This document shows, one piece after another, positions 10,117 through 20,138 of a stretch of DNA of 22,689 nt. Both the position numbers and the translations under genes were made by a program. The stretch covers positions 1 to 22,689 of the forward strand of contig JAHBMJ010002105.1 in assembly GCA_018398765.1 (NCBI GenBank), read 5' to 3'. How positions within the stretch are numbered: the first letter of the stretch is position 1; each line of letters starts with the position of its first letter. Source of the DNA: Chromera velia (lineage: Eukaryota > Sar > Chromeraceae). Below the pieces are notes generated by a model. It worked only from the letters and a program-made list of their open reading frames with translations, had not been told where the DNA came from and ran no database searches.

Positions 10117-10679
10117 GTGTGTGTGTGTGTGTGTGTGGGAGAGAGAGAGAGAGAGAGAGATCCCTTTACAGGTCCCCTTGATCGTGCGCCTTCTTTTTCT
10201 CGCAGGTGAGGGAACAAGACCAGAGTTTCAGGGCAGACATCGTCTCTGACTTTCTCCTGAACGCTCTCCTATTCTGCATCAGCAAGCAGATGACGTTTGA
10301 GAAGACCTCAACCTTCCTCTCCCTCCTCCATGAGACTCTTCATGAGTCTGTGGTGGCTCGTCTCTCCCCCGGGTCTTCTTTTGACTTCTTCAAGAAACTC
10401 CTTCTTCAGCACTGCATCCAGAGACCGCCCTTCTCTGTCGGCGTGTTCAGCCACCAGGACCTGCAAGAGGTACAAAACTACGCGATGAACACCTTCTTTC
10501 GACACTACAAACTCTACCAATACGTGTACGTCACCCACCAGGTCCTCATAGTCAAACAGAGGAGGCCCCTTCTCCTCTCTGTCCCCGCCCCCGCTCCACT
10601 TTCGGAGGACCTGCCGGAGATTGAGGAAGACGAGGAGGTTCTCCATCTCCTCTCCGACCCTCAGCACGCACTCAACTGA
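9696..10679 (+). CDS. CFAP119: Cilia- and flagella-associated protein 119 (C1a-32, CCDC189 family)
   Basis: A subunit of the C1a projection of the central pair apparatus in motile cilia and flagella, where this complex affects beating. Two exons, 9696-9887 and 10206-10679, joined in phase 0 (AAA / GTG) at a GTGAGT donor and a CTCGCAG acceptor; 221 residues. The start ATG at 9696 opens MSSPTGALETHATS. The family signature is the C-terminal half: CISKQMTFEKTSTFLSLL, then HCIQRPPFSVGVFSHQDL and NYAMNTFFRHYKLYQYVY, which matches the RPPFSIGIF and NTYFRHYxxYKY segments of CCDC189/C1a-32 (DUF4464). The C-terminus ends in an acidic stretch (PEIEEDEEVL). Human and algal members are longer at the N-terminus. 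The gene implies that the organism builds a motile flagellum with a central pair. Confidence 0.88.
10071..10160. repeat. Compound (GT)n(GTCT)n(GT)n(GA)n microsatellite
   Basis: Ninety bases of GT, then about eight CTGT units, then GT, then GA, without a break. It sits in the single intron of CFAP119 about 45 bases before the acceptor, so it displaces the usual position of the branch point and pyrimidine tract. Confidence 0.95.
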
Positions 10680-12344
10680 AAACCTCACTCACTCCCCGGA
10701 ACGGTGTGCATGAGTTGGCACAGGGAAGAGACCCACATCACATCTGCCAGGGAATAGGGTGACAGACAACGGTCAGAGGAGTGCAGAAAAGACAAATGAC
10801 AGCGATCGTTGATCGATGCAGTCAATGACCGCGCATCCGGCCTTGTGAAGAGGAAAAGAAAAAAAAAAACGATGGTCACTCACAAAGTCACCACAAGAAG
10901 ACGATCGAGCGCTCGGGAGAAAGAAAAAGGAGAGAACCGTGATAGACAGATGCCTATAAAAATTGACTCTGCCAAATCCAATACATTAAAAATAGGAAGT
11001 GCCCTCATTTCCGTTTTCCGTCGCACTCCGGCTGCGGACCCCCCAGCCCCCAAAATCCTTCTTTCCCATCGTCGAACTCTTGACGGCAACTTCCCCTCTC
11101 GATCCCTCAGAAGGCCTCCCTCCTTCACTTCCTCCCTCACACCTGACACCCAGTCTTCGTACGATCTTCTTCTATCTCTTCTGTTTCCTCCCGCAACCCC
11201 CTCCTTGTCCCTTTGCACCTCCATCTTTTCGTTGGATACCCTTGCCGTTTCCTAGCCTGTTTCTGTCTCCGTAACTTTCTACGTCTCTGGCCGGTGGAAG
11301 ATTGTGTGCGCTCTCGAGTGTGTGTTCTCGCCCTGCCTGATTTTATCTCTGTTAATCTCTGTCAGCGTCATCTTAATTATTTCTTGTACCATCTTAGTAG
11401 GGTTATCAGGGTACCATTAATTCTTTCTCGCCTATAGTTTGCTTGGAAGGTGTTTCACGCAACGGCCGTGGGTTTAGCTTTTTATCATCATCATCATCAC
11501 TTTTAATTAAATCTTAATTCTGACACTTTTTTAAACATACAGAGTATTTCTTGATGATCTTAAATTGCAAATTCAAGCTGTCAGTGCGTTTTTGACTAGT
11601 ATTTAGTCTAATTTATCAAAAGTCTTATACCAGGTCTTATATAAAAGTTTATGATAAAATTTTGATAACTTAATGGAATAAGTCACAATGAACTTTAATC
11701 CAAAATTGTTGTCACCATATATTGTATTCATATTAAAGATTTATTTAGTGAACAATTCAAAGTAATACATATTAAAATTCAAGTATAATTGTACATGTAA
11801 TCAACTTGAAATTCAATCAAGTCTGTACATGTAATCAAGTCTTAAATTAACGCAAAATAATGAATTGTTTAAAATTTGATTTGTGAGTAAAAATATTCAT
11901 AAGCTACTAATTAAATTGAAAGTAAATTAATTAAGAATTAATTCAAAATTTAAGCTTAAAAAATTTAATTAATAAAAATTCCTTTTAAAAATTATTAGGC
12001 CTATCAAAAGTAATACGTAGAAATTTAACATGTACATTGAATTAATAACATCCGCTCCTATTGCAGTATGGTGCAGTGGTCAACCATAGAACTTGAATAC
12101 TTGGAAAGTATTGTACTAGTTATTTTACAATCTGTAAAACGTCAGACTGTCACTTTCTGTCCAAGTTTTGTTCAATGTGATGACTCTCCCCCCCACCCCC
12201 TAGCCCCCCCCCCTCCATTCTGCCCTAGCTCCCACCTTCTCGACCCCAAGACAAAATTTGATCCATAAATCATAATTTCACCTTCACACGCCTTCATACT
12301 CTCCAAGACGAATCAGTTTGTAAAGAGGCAAACTGAGGCTCTCT
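10680..12344. other. Convergent intergenic region between CFAP119 and the thioesterase
   Basis: Both flanking genes end here. 10680-11440 has gene-like composition with C/T-rich stretches and holds the 3' flank of CFAP119; frames here resemble no protein. 11280-11500 ends in an (ATC)n run. 11505-12060 is very AT-rich with no frames. 12184-12225 has C-runs (CCCCCCC, CCCCC, CCCCCCCCC), which lie just past the thioesterase stop and are G-runs in its transcript direction. I see no gene. Confidence 0.6.
11484..11501 (+). repeat. (ATC)n run, possible tail of a non-LTR element
   Basis: A unique C/T-rich stretch ends in GTGGGTTTAGCTTTTT followed by about five ATC units, at the border to a strongly AT-rich block. 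The form resembles the 3' end of a 5'-truncated non-LTR retrotransposon, as does the minus-strand run at 2975-2992. No reverse transcriptase frame is visible. Confidence 0.2.
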
Positions 12345-15162
12345 CTAGCTCCTTTGCTTGAAGCGCCTCCGTGCATCTAGGTAGAGCATGTAGTCTCCAT
12401 ACGTGCGGGGGTACACAGGGGGAGGGGGGACGGTCGTTTTGGTCTCGGGGTCTCTCTTCTGCAGGAACTCAAGAAGGAAGGGGTCTCGGACGGGTGTACG
12501 GACACGGTCAGAGTTTATGTCTCATGCATGCATTCACACCCAGATTCACACGGAGGAGGATGCAGTTGCAGTGCCATGATAAGAAGTAAAAGATCCACAT
12601 CGCTGATGCAGTTCGTATCAGAATATGTTGCTTGAGTACCTGGCTGACTGCACGAAAAGAAAGCAGGTGCAACAGCAGTGCATAGTGAAGAGAGGTCATT
12701 TGGCGGAAGAGCGAAGCTGAATCTGTCGTCAAAAAAGGGGCAGCTTTAGCGCGGTCTGTCTCACTCTTACTGACTGCGCCGTAGTAGAAGTGGAAGCTTG
12801 TGGAGAGATCCCGAGTCTGATTTGAGGGATCCACCTGTACGTAGAGACAGTGAGGAAGAAAACCTTCTTCATGTGAAGCCATAAAGACAGAGGTCACAAG
12901 GCTGGAAAGACATCAAACATCTCTGCAGCTAGAAGGACAGAAAGAACTGCGGACGAGCCTAGGGAGGGGTCAACTTTCAACAACCAGAGGAAAAAGGAAC
13001 TTAATTTTTTCTACCCCCCTCCTGCCCCTCTCTCTGCCTACACAAACATGCAGAGACGTGAAATTTCTGAACGAACGAACCTGGAAGAGGTCCACCCTGA
13101 CATGGACTTCTGAGGGCACTGCAAAGGAGACGCGGGCTACGGAGTGGAGGAAGGCTCCGACCTCCACAGGTTTGATGAAGAAAACCGAGTCCGTTCCTGC
13201 AGGAAGACCAGAAGGACATTCATACATTTGGAGGGCGTCAATATGAGGCAGGCTTTCAGGAAGTGATGAATGACTGAATCTCTGTCCACCTCTTGTGTGT
13301 ACACCGGCCGGCTGTGAAAATTGGCTTGAGACGACAGAAGGGACCACTGAACATCATTTCATAGAAAAGCGACAGAATGTACCCAATTAAAGCATGTTCA
13401 CTTCAAAAAACCGACCGAGAAACTCGGGAGAGTGCGTCCCGAGGAATTGCTTGGCAGTCAACCAGGAGAGCTCAAAAGCCTTCCTGCATGCAGACAAAAC
13501 CAAAAGCCCCAACAGAAGCAACAGGAATGAGTGACCATTGGAAAGCCAGACACACACACACACAGAGAGAGAGAGGGAGAGAGAGAGAAAGGGAAAGAGA
13601 AAGAGAGAGAAACGTGTAACGATTGGCTGTTCACAAAACCATAGAAGGACTCTCCTGCACGTTCTTCTTGAGTTCCCTTTCTGAATTCCGTCTCTACGCT
13701 ACCTCATTCCACTCAATCAGAGAACTTCCCACAACTGTCCGGACATCGCAAGTTTTGCATCTGTATTTCAGGTGGGGACAAAACGGAATCTTGACACTCA
13801 AACACACCCATAGACTCGCAGACAGACAGACCTGAAAAGGTAGCCTCCAAACATTTTCCCGTGGACATTTCGGTTGTCCGCCTGAGGGAAACAGACTCAG
13901 AAACAGCTAAACAAACAAAGAAACAAATAAACGCATCAACACCAATATGGCGAAAATTTACGGCTTCGCCTACAAACGAACGCAGAAAGAGGCGGGGCGG
14001 TTCGGCCTAAACAGGAGGAAGATTCTCTAGACGAATGTTAGCGCGATTATCTCCCACGGCACAAGCACACGCCGGGTTCATATTCATATGCACTAAAACG
14101 AAAGGAGGGCATCGAAGCGAGGAGCTGAACGAGAAATTCAAAAGCGTGCACATGACTTGGTATGCGCATTCAAAAGGCTGCATGTAGGAATGAAGCTCTT
14201 GCATCCATGCTTAACTCCAGTTGCTCTACCTGCATGAGGTCATTTGAGTCCAATCTTGTCGATCCGATTTCTCTCGGTGCCCCCCCATAGCACGACAAGG
14301 GGAAAGGAAAGACCTCCACAGAGGGGGGCTCGGGATGACACACAGCGCCCTCTGATGTCTCGGATGCCTCAGCAACCTTTCCTGATTCTCCGCCTGAGTC
14401 TGCAATAGTTGTGGGTGCTCTTGCTCCTCTCAATGTCGCCCTCCAGATCCGATGCACAAGAGCTTGCTCCTCAGGAAGGGGGGGATTCCTGTCGAGGGCA
14501 GAGGCTGTTTGGACCTTCCTGCGCTTGCTCCTCTCCTCTGCACCTTCAAGAACTTCTGCCAAAGACTCGATCGGGGCACCCTTTCCTTCTTCTACAATCA
14601 GCCTGGGTACCTCGGTCGGTCTTTGGGTGTTCTTGTCAAGGGCGACCATGAGGAAAAATCCGTCCCCAACGTAGGTGTCGCCCTGAGGAGAGGAGAGGAG
14701 AAGAAAGGGAAGGAGGGGGGAAGGTGGTGGAGGCAACATGGTGAAAATCGGTGACCGCAAATCTTCCTCGCCCCCCCCCCCTCCTCCTCCACTCTTTCTT
14801 TCTGCGAGTGCATGTGATTGTGTGCCTGTCTGTCTCTATGTGTGTGAGCGTTACAGAGACAGCGAAAGAAGTCATGGAACAGTAACCACCCATGCACGAG
14901 CCGACGAACCTCAAACACCTCCGTGCGAACTTCCATGGAGCTCCTCCCCACGTGAGTCACGTAGCCCCTCAGCCTGAGGTCCTTCGACATGTGCAGGTCT
15001 CTCCCCAGATTTAGAGCGTCCACAGCTGCCGTGACTGCAATCACACACACTCACAGGAAGCACTGATTCTTTGTTTGCATGAAGCACTGCGCTGATTGAT
15101 CAAAAGCGCAGAAAGAGTGTGTGTCAGCCATGCGATCCAACTCGCTCTCATCATCACTCACA

Positions 15163-15232
<70 letters not shown>

Positions 15233-16284
15233 GAGAGTGTATCAGGGTCCGTTCATCAACGTACCAATTGTCAGATGCGACCCCTGCTGCAACGAAGAGG
15301 GTTCCCCCACACCCCCACAGTGACGGTAGGCGACGTCTCCAGCAAGGGCATCGAGGTACTCGAAGATGCGACCAAACCTGCCAGGCAGCACGTGTACACT
15401 CACTCACTCACTTATTCTATCGCCCGCCTGGCCAGAGGACCACCAGCGCATGTATCAGGCAATCAAGCAGTGAATCAGTTAGCCAGCCATCTCTTCGATC
15501 AATTGAACATTTCATGAAAACAAGAAACGATCAGCCCCATTTTCTTCAACACAGAAGTAATGCAACAGTTTGGGTGGCTTCTATTGAATTTTGTCGAAGA
15601 TCACCGATCCGCACACACAAAAGTGTAGTGAAGAGAGGGCTCCGCGACTCAATCTGCCTGCCAGACTTGCTGCTGTGCGCGCAATCACTCACAGCTTCAC
15701 CGGTCACTCCCCGCGGCTTCTTCTGTTTCAAACGGAACGCACACAAAAACGCGTACCTTATTCTGTCAGGAACATCAGGCCGCATAAACAGATCACGGAG
15801 GTCGGGATTTCGTGCCAGTGGAAGAGTCAGTTCCTGCGTACAGAAAACACGGGCAGAAGTTTCACACGATCAATTTATGTGACAGAGACCTTCTATCTCC
15901 CCAAGTGACCGGCTGCACCTGTCGTGCATTCTGGCTGACCAGAAATCCGTTCTTCAGTCCTTTCCCTCCACTGGAAGAGGCAGTCCCCGTCTTATCATCT
16001 GGACAGAAGGAGAGGGAGGGTCTCGCCTCCAGGCTACTCCCCCATGCCTCTCTGGCTGCTGGCAGAATATTATCAGTGATGGGTGCGATGCTTTCGATAA
16101 TCCTCTCGTCATGCACCCTTTGAATGCTCGACGGTGCAGGAAGCGAGGCAGAAGTGCTGAACAATTGCCACGATCCTTGAAGAAAGCGCGCTGATCTTGC
16201 ACACATACCGACGGCAAGACCGAGGTTCTTGGGAGAGCGACGCACAGCACTCGAAAGGCAGGTTCCCGCAAGCCGACCGAACAT
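12345..16284 (-). CDS. Mitochondrial acyl-CoA thioesterase, ACOT9-type double hotdog
   Basis: Hydrolyses acyl-CoA to free acid and CoA, in mitochondria for ACOT9 relatives. Exons (minus): 16284-15919, 15833-15757, 15377-15265, 15034-14910, 14682-14230, 13881-13832, 13483-13416, 13196-13081, 12834-12775, 12458-12345; 1542 nt, 513 residues, all phases closing, stop TAG at 12347. The ATG at 16284 opens a basic, Ser/Arg/Ala-rich presequence (about 1-45). Hotdog 1 spans about 123-245: ELTLPLARNPDLRDLF, RFGRIFEYLDALAGDVAYRH, LRLRGYVTHVGRSSMEV, FLMVALDKNTQ. Hotdog 2 follows at about 370-500: NRNVHGKMFGGYLFRKAFEL, FFIKPVEVGAFLHSVARVSF, HVRVDLFQ; the C-terminus is YPRTYGDYMLYLDARRRF. An acidic, low-complexity linker of about 70 residues separates the domains. 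Exon 1 could instead end at 15910 (CAGCCG/GTCACT), adding three codons. Divergent from a mitochondrial carrier gene. Confidence 0.88.
13549..13611. repeat. (CA)n(GA)n microsatellite
   Basis: About eight CA units pass directly into a GA-rich tract with some AAA and GGG interruptions. It lies in the thioesterase intron between the FGGYLF exon and the KAFELSW exon (13484-13831). Confidence 0.9.
15163..15238. repeat. (CA)n(GA)n microsatellite
   Basis: About nineteen CA units followed by about eighteen GA units with one GGG break. It lies in the thioesterase intron 15035-15264, close to its donor. This CA-then-GA arrangement repeats that at 13549-13611 in the same gene. Confidence 0.95.
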
Positions 16285-17190
16285 TGTGGCGGACAGGAAC
16301 ACGCAGTCTACTTTTTTAGGAAGGTTTCTTTAGAGGTTGCAGACTCTCGTGAGGGGATCAGCACGTCCTTCTCTAGTGAAAAAGAACTGTCCAATGCCCG
16401 AAGACAACAAGGTGTCGCTGACACATAGTCTCTTCATTTATACTTCAGTCATCTGTCAGAGTGTACCAGGCAATGCGGTTGCACCCTGCATATGCCCGCC
16501 ATCCATATGCAGAGAACGATGTGCATGCCCCATCAAAGTGAGTCTGTCTACCCGTATGAAAGCGAAGGCATGAATATGAACAAACAACGCTTCGAGATTG
16601 AAAAAATGGAACAACACTGAACGCGTGCAACAGCTAATTAATTGTGCAACAATGCATGCAGCAACATTTGTGCAACATGCACCGCATGCATGATCCGACA
16701 ATCCTGCATGCTGTCGTGCGGGCCGCCGCGCCGCGGGCGGCGGGCACGTGCGGCCGCGGGGTCGGCCGGGGGACTCGGCCCCGGCCCAACAGAAAGTGCA
16801 AAATCCGCGTTTCGGGGCCGCGCGATATCGCGTTCGCGAAGCGCGCTGCATGACGTCAGAGCGTTAGCGACTCGGTCTCCGCAAAATTTGAATTTCACAG
16901 AGACAAGCACAAATTACAGCCAGGTTGGTTTGTGAAACCCTCTCAACGTTCTCCCACAGTGAGGGAAAGATTGTGTCATTCCACGGTTCCAGTGAAGAGG
17001 CGACTAGACCAGGTCTGGAGAGGAAGAAACGCTGGACTTCGAGACTGTTCAGACTGGCCGTTTGTGTATTGCTTTCAGACTTTGTCTCGCAGCTTCAGCC
17101 GTCTCGTCGTTCTCCGTCTACATTCCTCTGATCGTTCTGCAAAGGCCTTGTCGAGTTGACCTCTTTCAGTCAACTGGTAATCCTTGCACC
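16285..17190. promoter_or_regulatory. Divergent intergenic region of the thioesterase and the mitochondrial carrier
   Basis: 906 bases between two start codons facing apart. 16625-16711 holds three GTGCAACA copies (16625, 16644, 16670) and three GCATGC sites. A GC island follows at 16718-16795 with CACGTG at 16745-16750. Immediately after come stacked palindromes at 16821-16858. The region 16300-16620 shows no recognisable frame. The 5' untranslated parts of both genes must lie here; the carrier start at 17191 has a strong CACCATG context. Confidence 0.6.
16821..16858. promoter_or_regulatory. Stacked palindromes including a CRE-like TGACGTCA
   Basis: CGCGATATCGCG (16821-16832), TTCGCGAA (16833-16840), GCGCGC (16841-16846) and TGACGTCA (16851-16858) follow each other almost without spacing. 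TGACGTCA is the classic CRE site of bZIP proteins and TTCGCGAA resembles an E2F-type core. Such density in a divergent promoter is suggestive; factor identity is inference. Confidence 0.4.
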
Positions 17191-18150
17191 ATGTCGACTT
17201 TCGCCAACCCTCTCTTGCTCTCGGGGGAAGGCAGAGCGACCAAGGCAGCGTCTCCTCCTGCTGCTAAAAAGAAACAAGGTGCACTTGCAACACTGCCCCC
17301 GATCACCTGTGCAGCTGTCGTGACGTCCATCGCGATGTATCCGGCAGACGTGATTCGAGCTATTTGCATGGCCAACCCCGGCACGAAGGCAGGTCAAGCC
17401 CTTTCGTCCTTCTACCAGGCACACGGCCTCGGTGGATTTGTCAAACAGGGCCTTGCTGCCGAGATCGCGCGTGCCTCTTTTTCGAGAATGATCAAGTTCT
17501 GGCTTCAGCCTCTTACACACCAGGCTGTGTTTGGAAAGAGTGAAAAGAATGGGACGGCGATCACGAAAGGTCTCGCAGGGGCGTTGGCGACGATCCCCGA
17601 AGTGATCACGATTTCTCCTCTGGAGAACCTGAAGCTTGCCGAACAGTTGGACAAGGAGAAGAGATTCAACGGCATCGTCGATACATCCCGACATCTCCTT
17701 AGAACACGGGGATTTTTTGGAGGGTTTTACATTGGGTACATTGGTATGCAGATGCGCCAGTGTCTCTGGACAGGAGGGTTCTTTATGTCCCTCGATGTGT
17801 TCAAGGACCTGTCCAAAAACATTACATCACACAAACTCACGCAGGACGTTCTTGCGGGGTTCTTTGCCGGCGTGTTTGGCACAACTTTAAATTGTTGGAC
17901 TGATGTGGTGAGGTCTGTGATTCAGAAGAAGGCGGTGGCGGATACATTCGATCCCTCTGCAAAACGTGCACCGCTGATGCAGCACGTGAACCCCTTCCAC
18001 TTCCTCTCAGAGGCCGCGAAGGTGTACTCGGCCCAAGGGATTGCAGGGCTGTATTCTGGCTTTCCTATCAAGTGCGTGCATCTGGGGGGGTCTGGTGCGA
18101 TCCTGGCAGTTTTGGTTCCCCGGTTCAAGAGCATGTGGGGGGTGGAGTGA
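17191..18150 (+). CDS. Mitochondrial carrier family protein, intronless
   Basis: An inner-membrane solute carrier with three repeats of about 100 residues and six membrane helices; substrate unknown. The ATG at 17191 (CACCATG) gives 319 residues, the usual carrier length. The frame is open further upstream but has no earlier ATG close by that fits. Repeat 1 has YPADVIRAI (50-58) with the signature P51-x-D53-x-x-R56; repeat 2 has SPLENLKLA with P143-x-E145-x-x-K148; repeat 3 has CWTDVVRSV, where the signature proline is replaced by Trp236 while D238 and R241 remain. Glycine-rich helices (GGFYIGYIGMQMRQ 177-190; LAGFFAGVFG 221-230; GLYSGFPIKCVHLGGSGA 286-303) fit membrane segments. A Lys-rich N-terminal tail (18-29) precedes helix 1. 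No known carrier subtype is obvious to me. Confidence 0.85.
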   Translation: MSTFANPLLLSGEGRATKAASPPAAKKKQGALATLPPITCAAVVTSIAMYPADVIRAICMANPGTKAGQALSSFYQAHGLGGFVKQGLAAEIARASFSRMIKFWLQPLTHQAVFGKSEKNGTAITKGLAGALATIPEVITISPLENLKLAEQLDKEKRFNGIVDTSRHLLRTRGFFGGFYIGYIGMQMRQCLWTGGFFMSLDVFKDLSKNITSHKLTQDVLAGFFAGVFGTTLNCWTDVVRSVIQKKAVADTFDPSAKRAPLMQHVNPFHFLSEAAKVYSAQGIAGLYSGFPIKCVHLGGSGAILAVLVPRFKSMWGVE

Positions 18151-19410
18151 GTGTTGTCGTTTCGCGCGCAGATTCCACTGGGGTCTTTGGTGGGAGAGTT
18201 CAATGCATTTGATTGCATCGCATAGAATGAATCGACGAATACGCTGTGTGCAAGGCTTTTGATTGCATGGGTCGGTAGAGAAGATGAGAGTGCATGCGAG
18301 TCCACCGAAACCTGCGTGTCAATCTCTTTTTTCCCTTTGTCTCTCTGCCTGGCCTATTTCTTATGCTGTGAATTCGCTGACCGACTTCCAAGGAAGTTTG
18401 CAGAGCTGTCGAGCAGTTTATACTGGAAGCGGGGGGGTGCATGAATCGACAAGGGGATGCAATCACTGCACAGGAATGGCTCGGTGCCTATCTCGGTGCA
18501 GTGGCGCTACCGAATTCGGTGAGACATGCATGCAGACTCCGATCGATCCAGCCAGCTTTCGCCACTTGCTTACGCTGGGCTTGGCAAGGGGCCTTCTCTA
18601 CTCTTGAGTGGCCGAAAGAAGAGAAAGGATCCCAAATTCCCAATGCATATTTTTCGTCTAAGCGAGGCGATTCGGATCGATCGATCGTTGAAAATCCCTT
18701 TGTTGAATCGACTGGTCGCGCCCAGCATCATGGGTCTGATTCATAGCAGCTTGTACGTTCACTTTCAAATGTATTAGATTTACACATGTAGTACAGCTTT
18801 GAAAACCTCCTATACGTAATAACTCAGCAGCGTCTTCCATTATTAAATTCAAGTTTACTCTTATGATCTAGGTACTTAATTCTTTTAATATTCAAATTTC
18901 CCTAGAAATTTCTGGCGTTAATGAATCTAGCTACCAATAATAGGCAATAAGCTGTAAGGGGTGGCGCCGCTGGCCACCGGTGCGCGAATTGGCAAGGGGG
19001 AGTTAATTATCATACGATGACACTCCTAGTGATACTCATAGCTAACCCTAAGATTCCTAGCTGGTCGCAAAGGTCCGAGTCCGATCTTCAAATATCTTTC
19101 AGAGTTGAAACATTCAGTCTGTATATACATATCCGAAGGGAATTCAAAAAGTCACAGTTCTCATAAATACTTACAAAGTGCATATAAAAAACCTAAAATG
19201 GAGCAGTAAGTTATTTCAAACGTAGGTTGGAAAAACCCAGCAAAGTTAGCTAGTGAACAAACAGACAGCAAATATTTTATCGGATTTTCAGCCTTATTTC
19301 TTTTTTTTCTTAAAATTTTACCGGATTTTAGCTTAATAATTAAGACTTAAAAAAAGTACACCTCAGGATGCACCTCAGAAAAGGCGCAAACCGAGAATTA
19401 AGTTGCAACA

Positions 19411-19470
19411 GATGCACCTGTTTTGTACCAGACCTAAACCAGACATACCTGATGCAACTGTTTTGCACCT
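19411..19470. repeat. Imperfect tandem repeat, 40-base period
   Basis: GATGCACCTGTTTTGTACCA at 19411 returns as GATGCAACTGTTTTGCACCT at 19451, matching at 17 of 20 positions. It is in AT-rich non-coding DNA and looks like an old local duplication. Confidence 0.6.
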
Positions 19471-19685
19471 GATTGAATCAAATTGGGGCAAAAGCCAGGG
19501 CAAAAGTACCAGCGTCATGGTCATGCAACGTGCCGTGGCCCCGCCCCCGTGGCTGCCTGCGGCCTCAATTTTTGAGATAAAAAGCGGCCACAGGGGTCAC
19601 TGAATGCAAGTTCGACCATGCACGCATGCGCTTTTGGACTCCAAAGTATTCCAGGCTTTCTGCATGAAATCAAAGACTCGTGACA

Positions 19686-19743
19686 AAGAGAGAGAGGGAG
19701 AGAGAAAAGGAGAGAAAGAAAGAAAGAAAGAAAGAAACAATGA

Positions 19744-19839
<96 letters not shown>

Positions 19840-19940
19840 AAGAGAGAAAGAGAGAAAGAGAGAGGGGGGGAGGGAGGGAGGGAGAAAGGAAGAAAGAGAG
19901 AAAGAAAGAGAGAAAGAAAGAAAGAAAGAAAGAAAGAAAA
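19686..19940. repeat. Purine-rich (GAAA)n / (GACA)n / (GAGA)n array
   Basis: AG-rich units give way to (GAAA)n at 19718-19778, then (GACA)n at 19778-19838, then AGAG, GGGA and again (GAAA)n to about 19938. It lies 200 bases downstream of the stop of the minus-strand lysine methyltransferase. The frames spanning it encode Lys/Glu/Arg or Phe/Leu/Ser repeats and are not genes. Confidence 0.95.
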
Positions 19941-20138
19941 TATTTCGAATGAAACCACAAGAAAAAAAAAAGGAAAAAAAGAAACGAGGAAAGCACAAGA
20001 AACCGGCGGAAGAGAACAGTTTGGAAGAGGAAGCAAATCAGAAAAAGCAATCGAGTCGACCAGGATGGGAAGCTAGAAGAGCAGAAGAAAAGGACTGAAC
20101 GACGAAAAAATTTTGAAACATTTTGTTTTGTTTATACA

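Larger units (their letters stand above)
18151..20138. other. Convergent intergenic region between the carrier and the lysine methyltransferase
   Basis: 18151-18770 has gene-like composition and is the 3' flank of the carrier; TTTGATTGCAT occurs twice (about 18207 and 18259). A 101-codon frame at 18441-18746 resembles nothing known and is not called. 18775-19480 is AT-rich with a short GC-rich patch (GGCGCCGCTGGCCACCGG, about 18964-18981). 19411-19470 holds an imperfect 40-base repeat. 19500-19680 has mixed composition. The purine repeat follows at 19686-19940, then A-rich DNA up to the methyltransferase stop. I see no gene. Confidence 0.6.

Noticed and set aside
16285-16302. Six-codon extension of the thioesterase N-terminus
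   Set aside because: It would begin with GTG; the ATG at 16284 opens a good mitochondrial presequence.
17062-17190. Upstream extension of the carrier frame
   Set aside because: It would need a TTG start; the ATG at 17191 has a strong context and gives the normal family length.
18441-18746. 101-codon plus-strand frame after the carrier
   Set aside because: Begins with ATG and has mixed composition, but shows no motif, no family resemblance and no evident splice partners; left as 3' flank.
19071-19085. GGTCCGAGTCC, similar to a tRNA B box
   Set aside because: The flanking bases do not form a T stem (AAAGG against CCGAT) and no matching A box or acceptor stem lies at the right distance.
19604-20098. 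164-codon Lys/Glu/Arg-rich frame, and the opposite Phe/Leu/Ser frames
   Set aside because: Almost all of it is GAAA and GACA microsatellite; no non-repeat domain is present.
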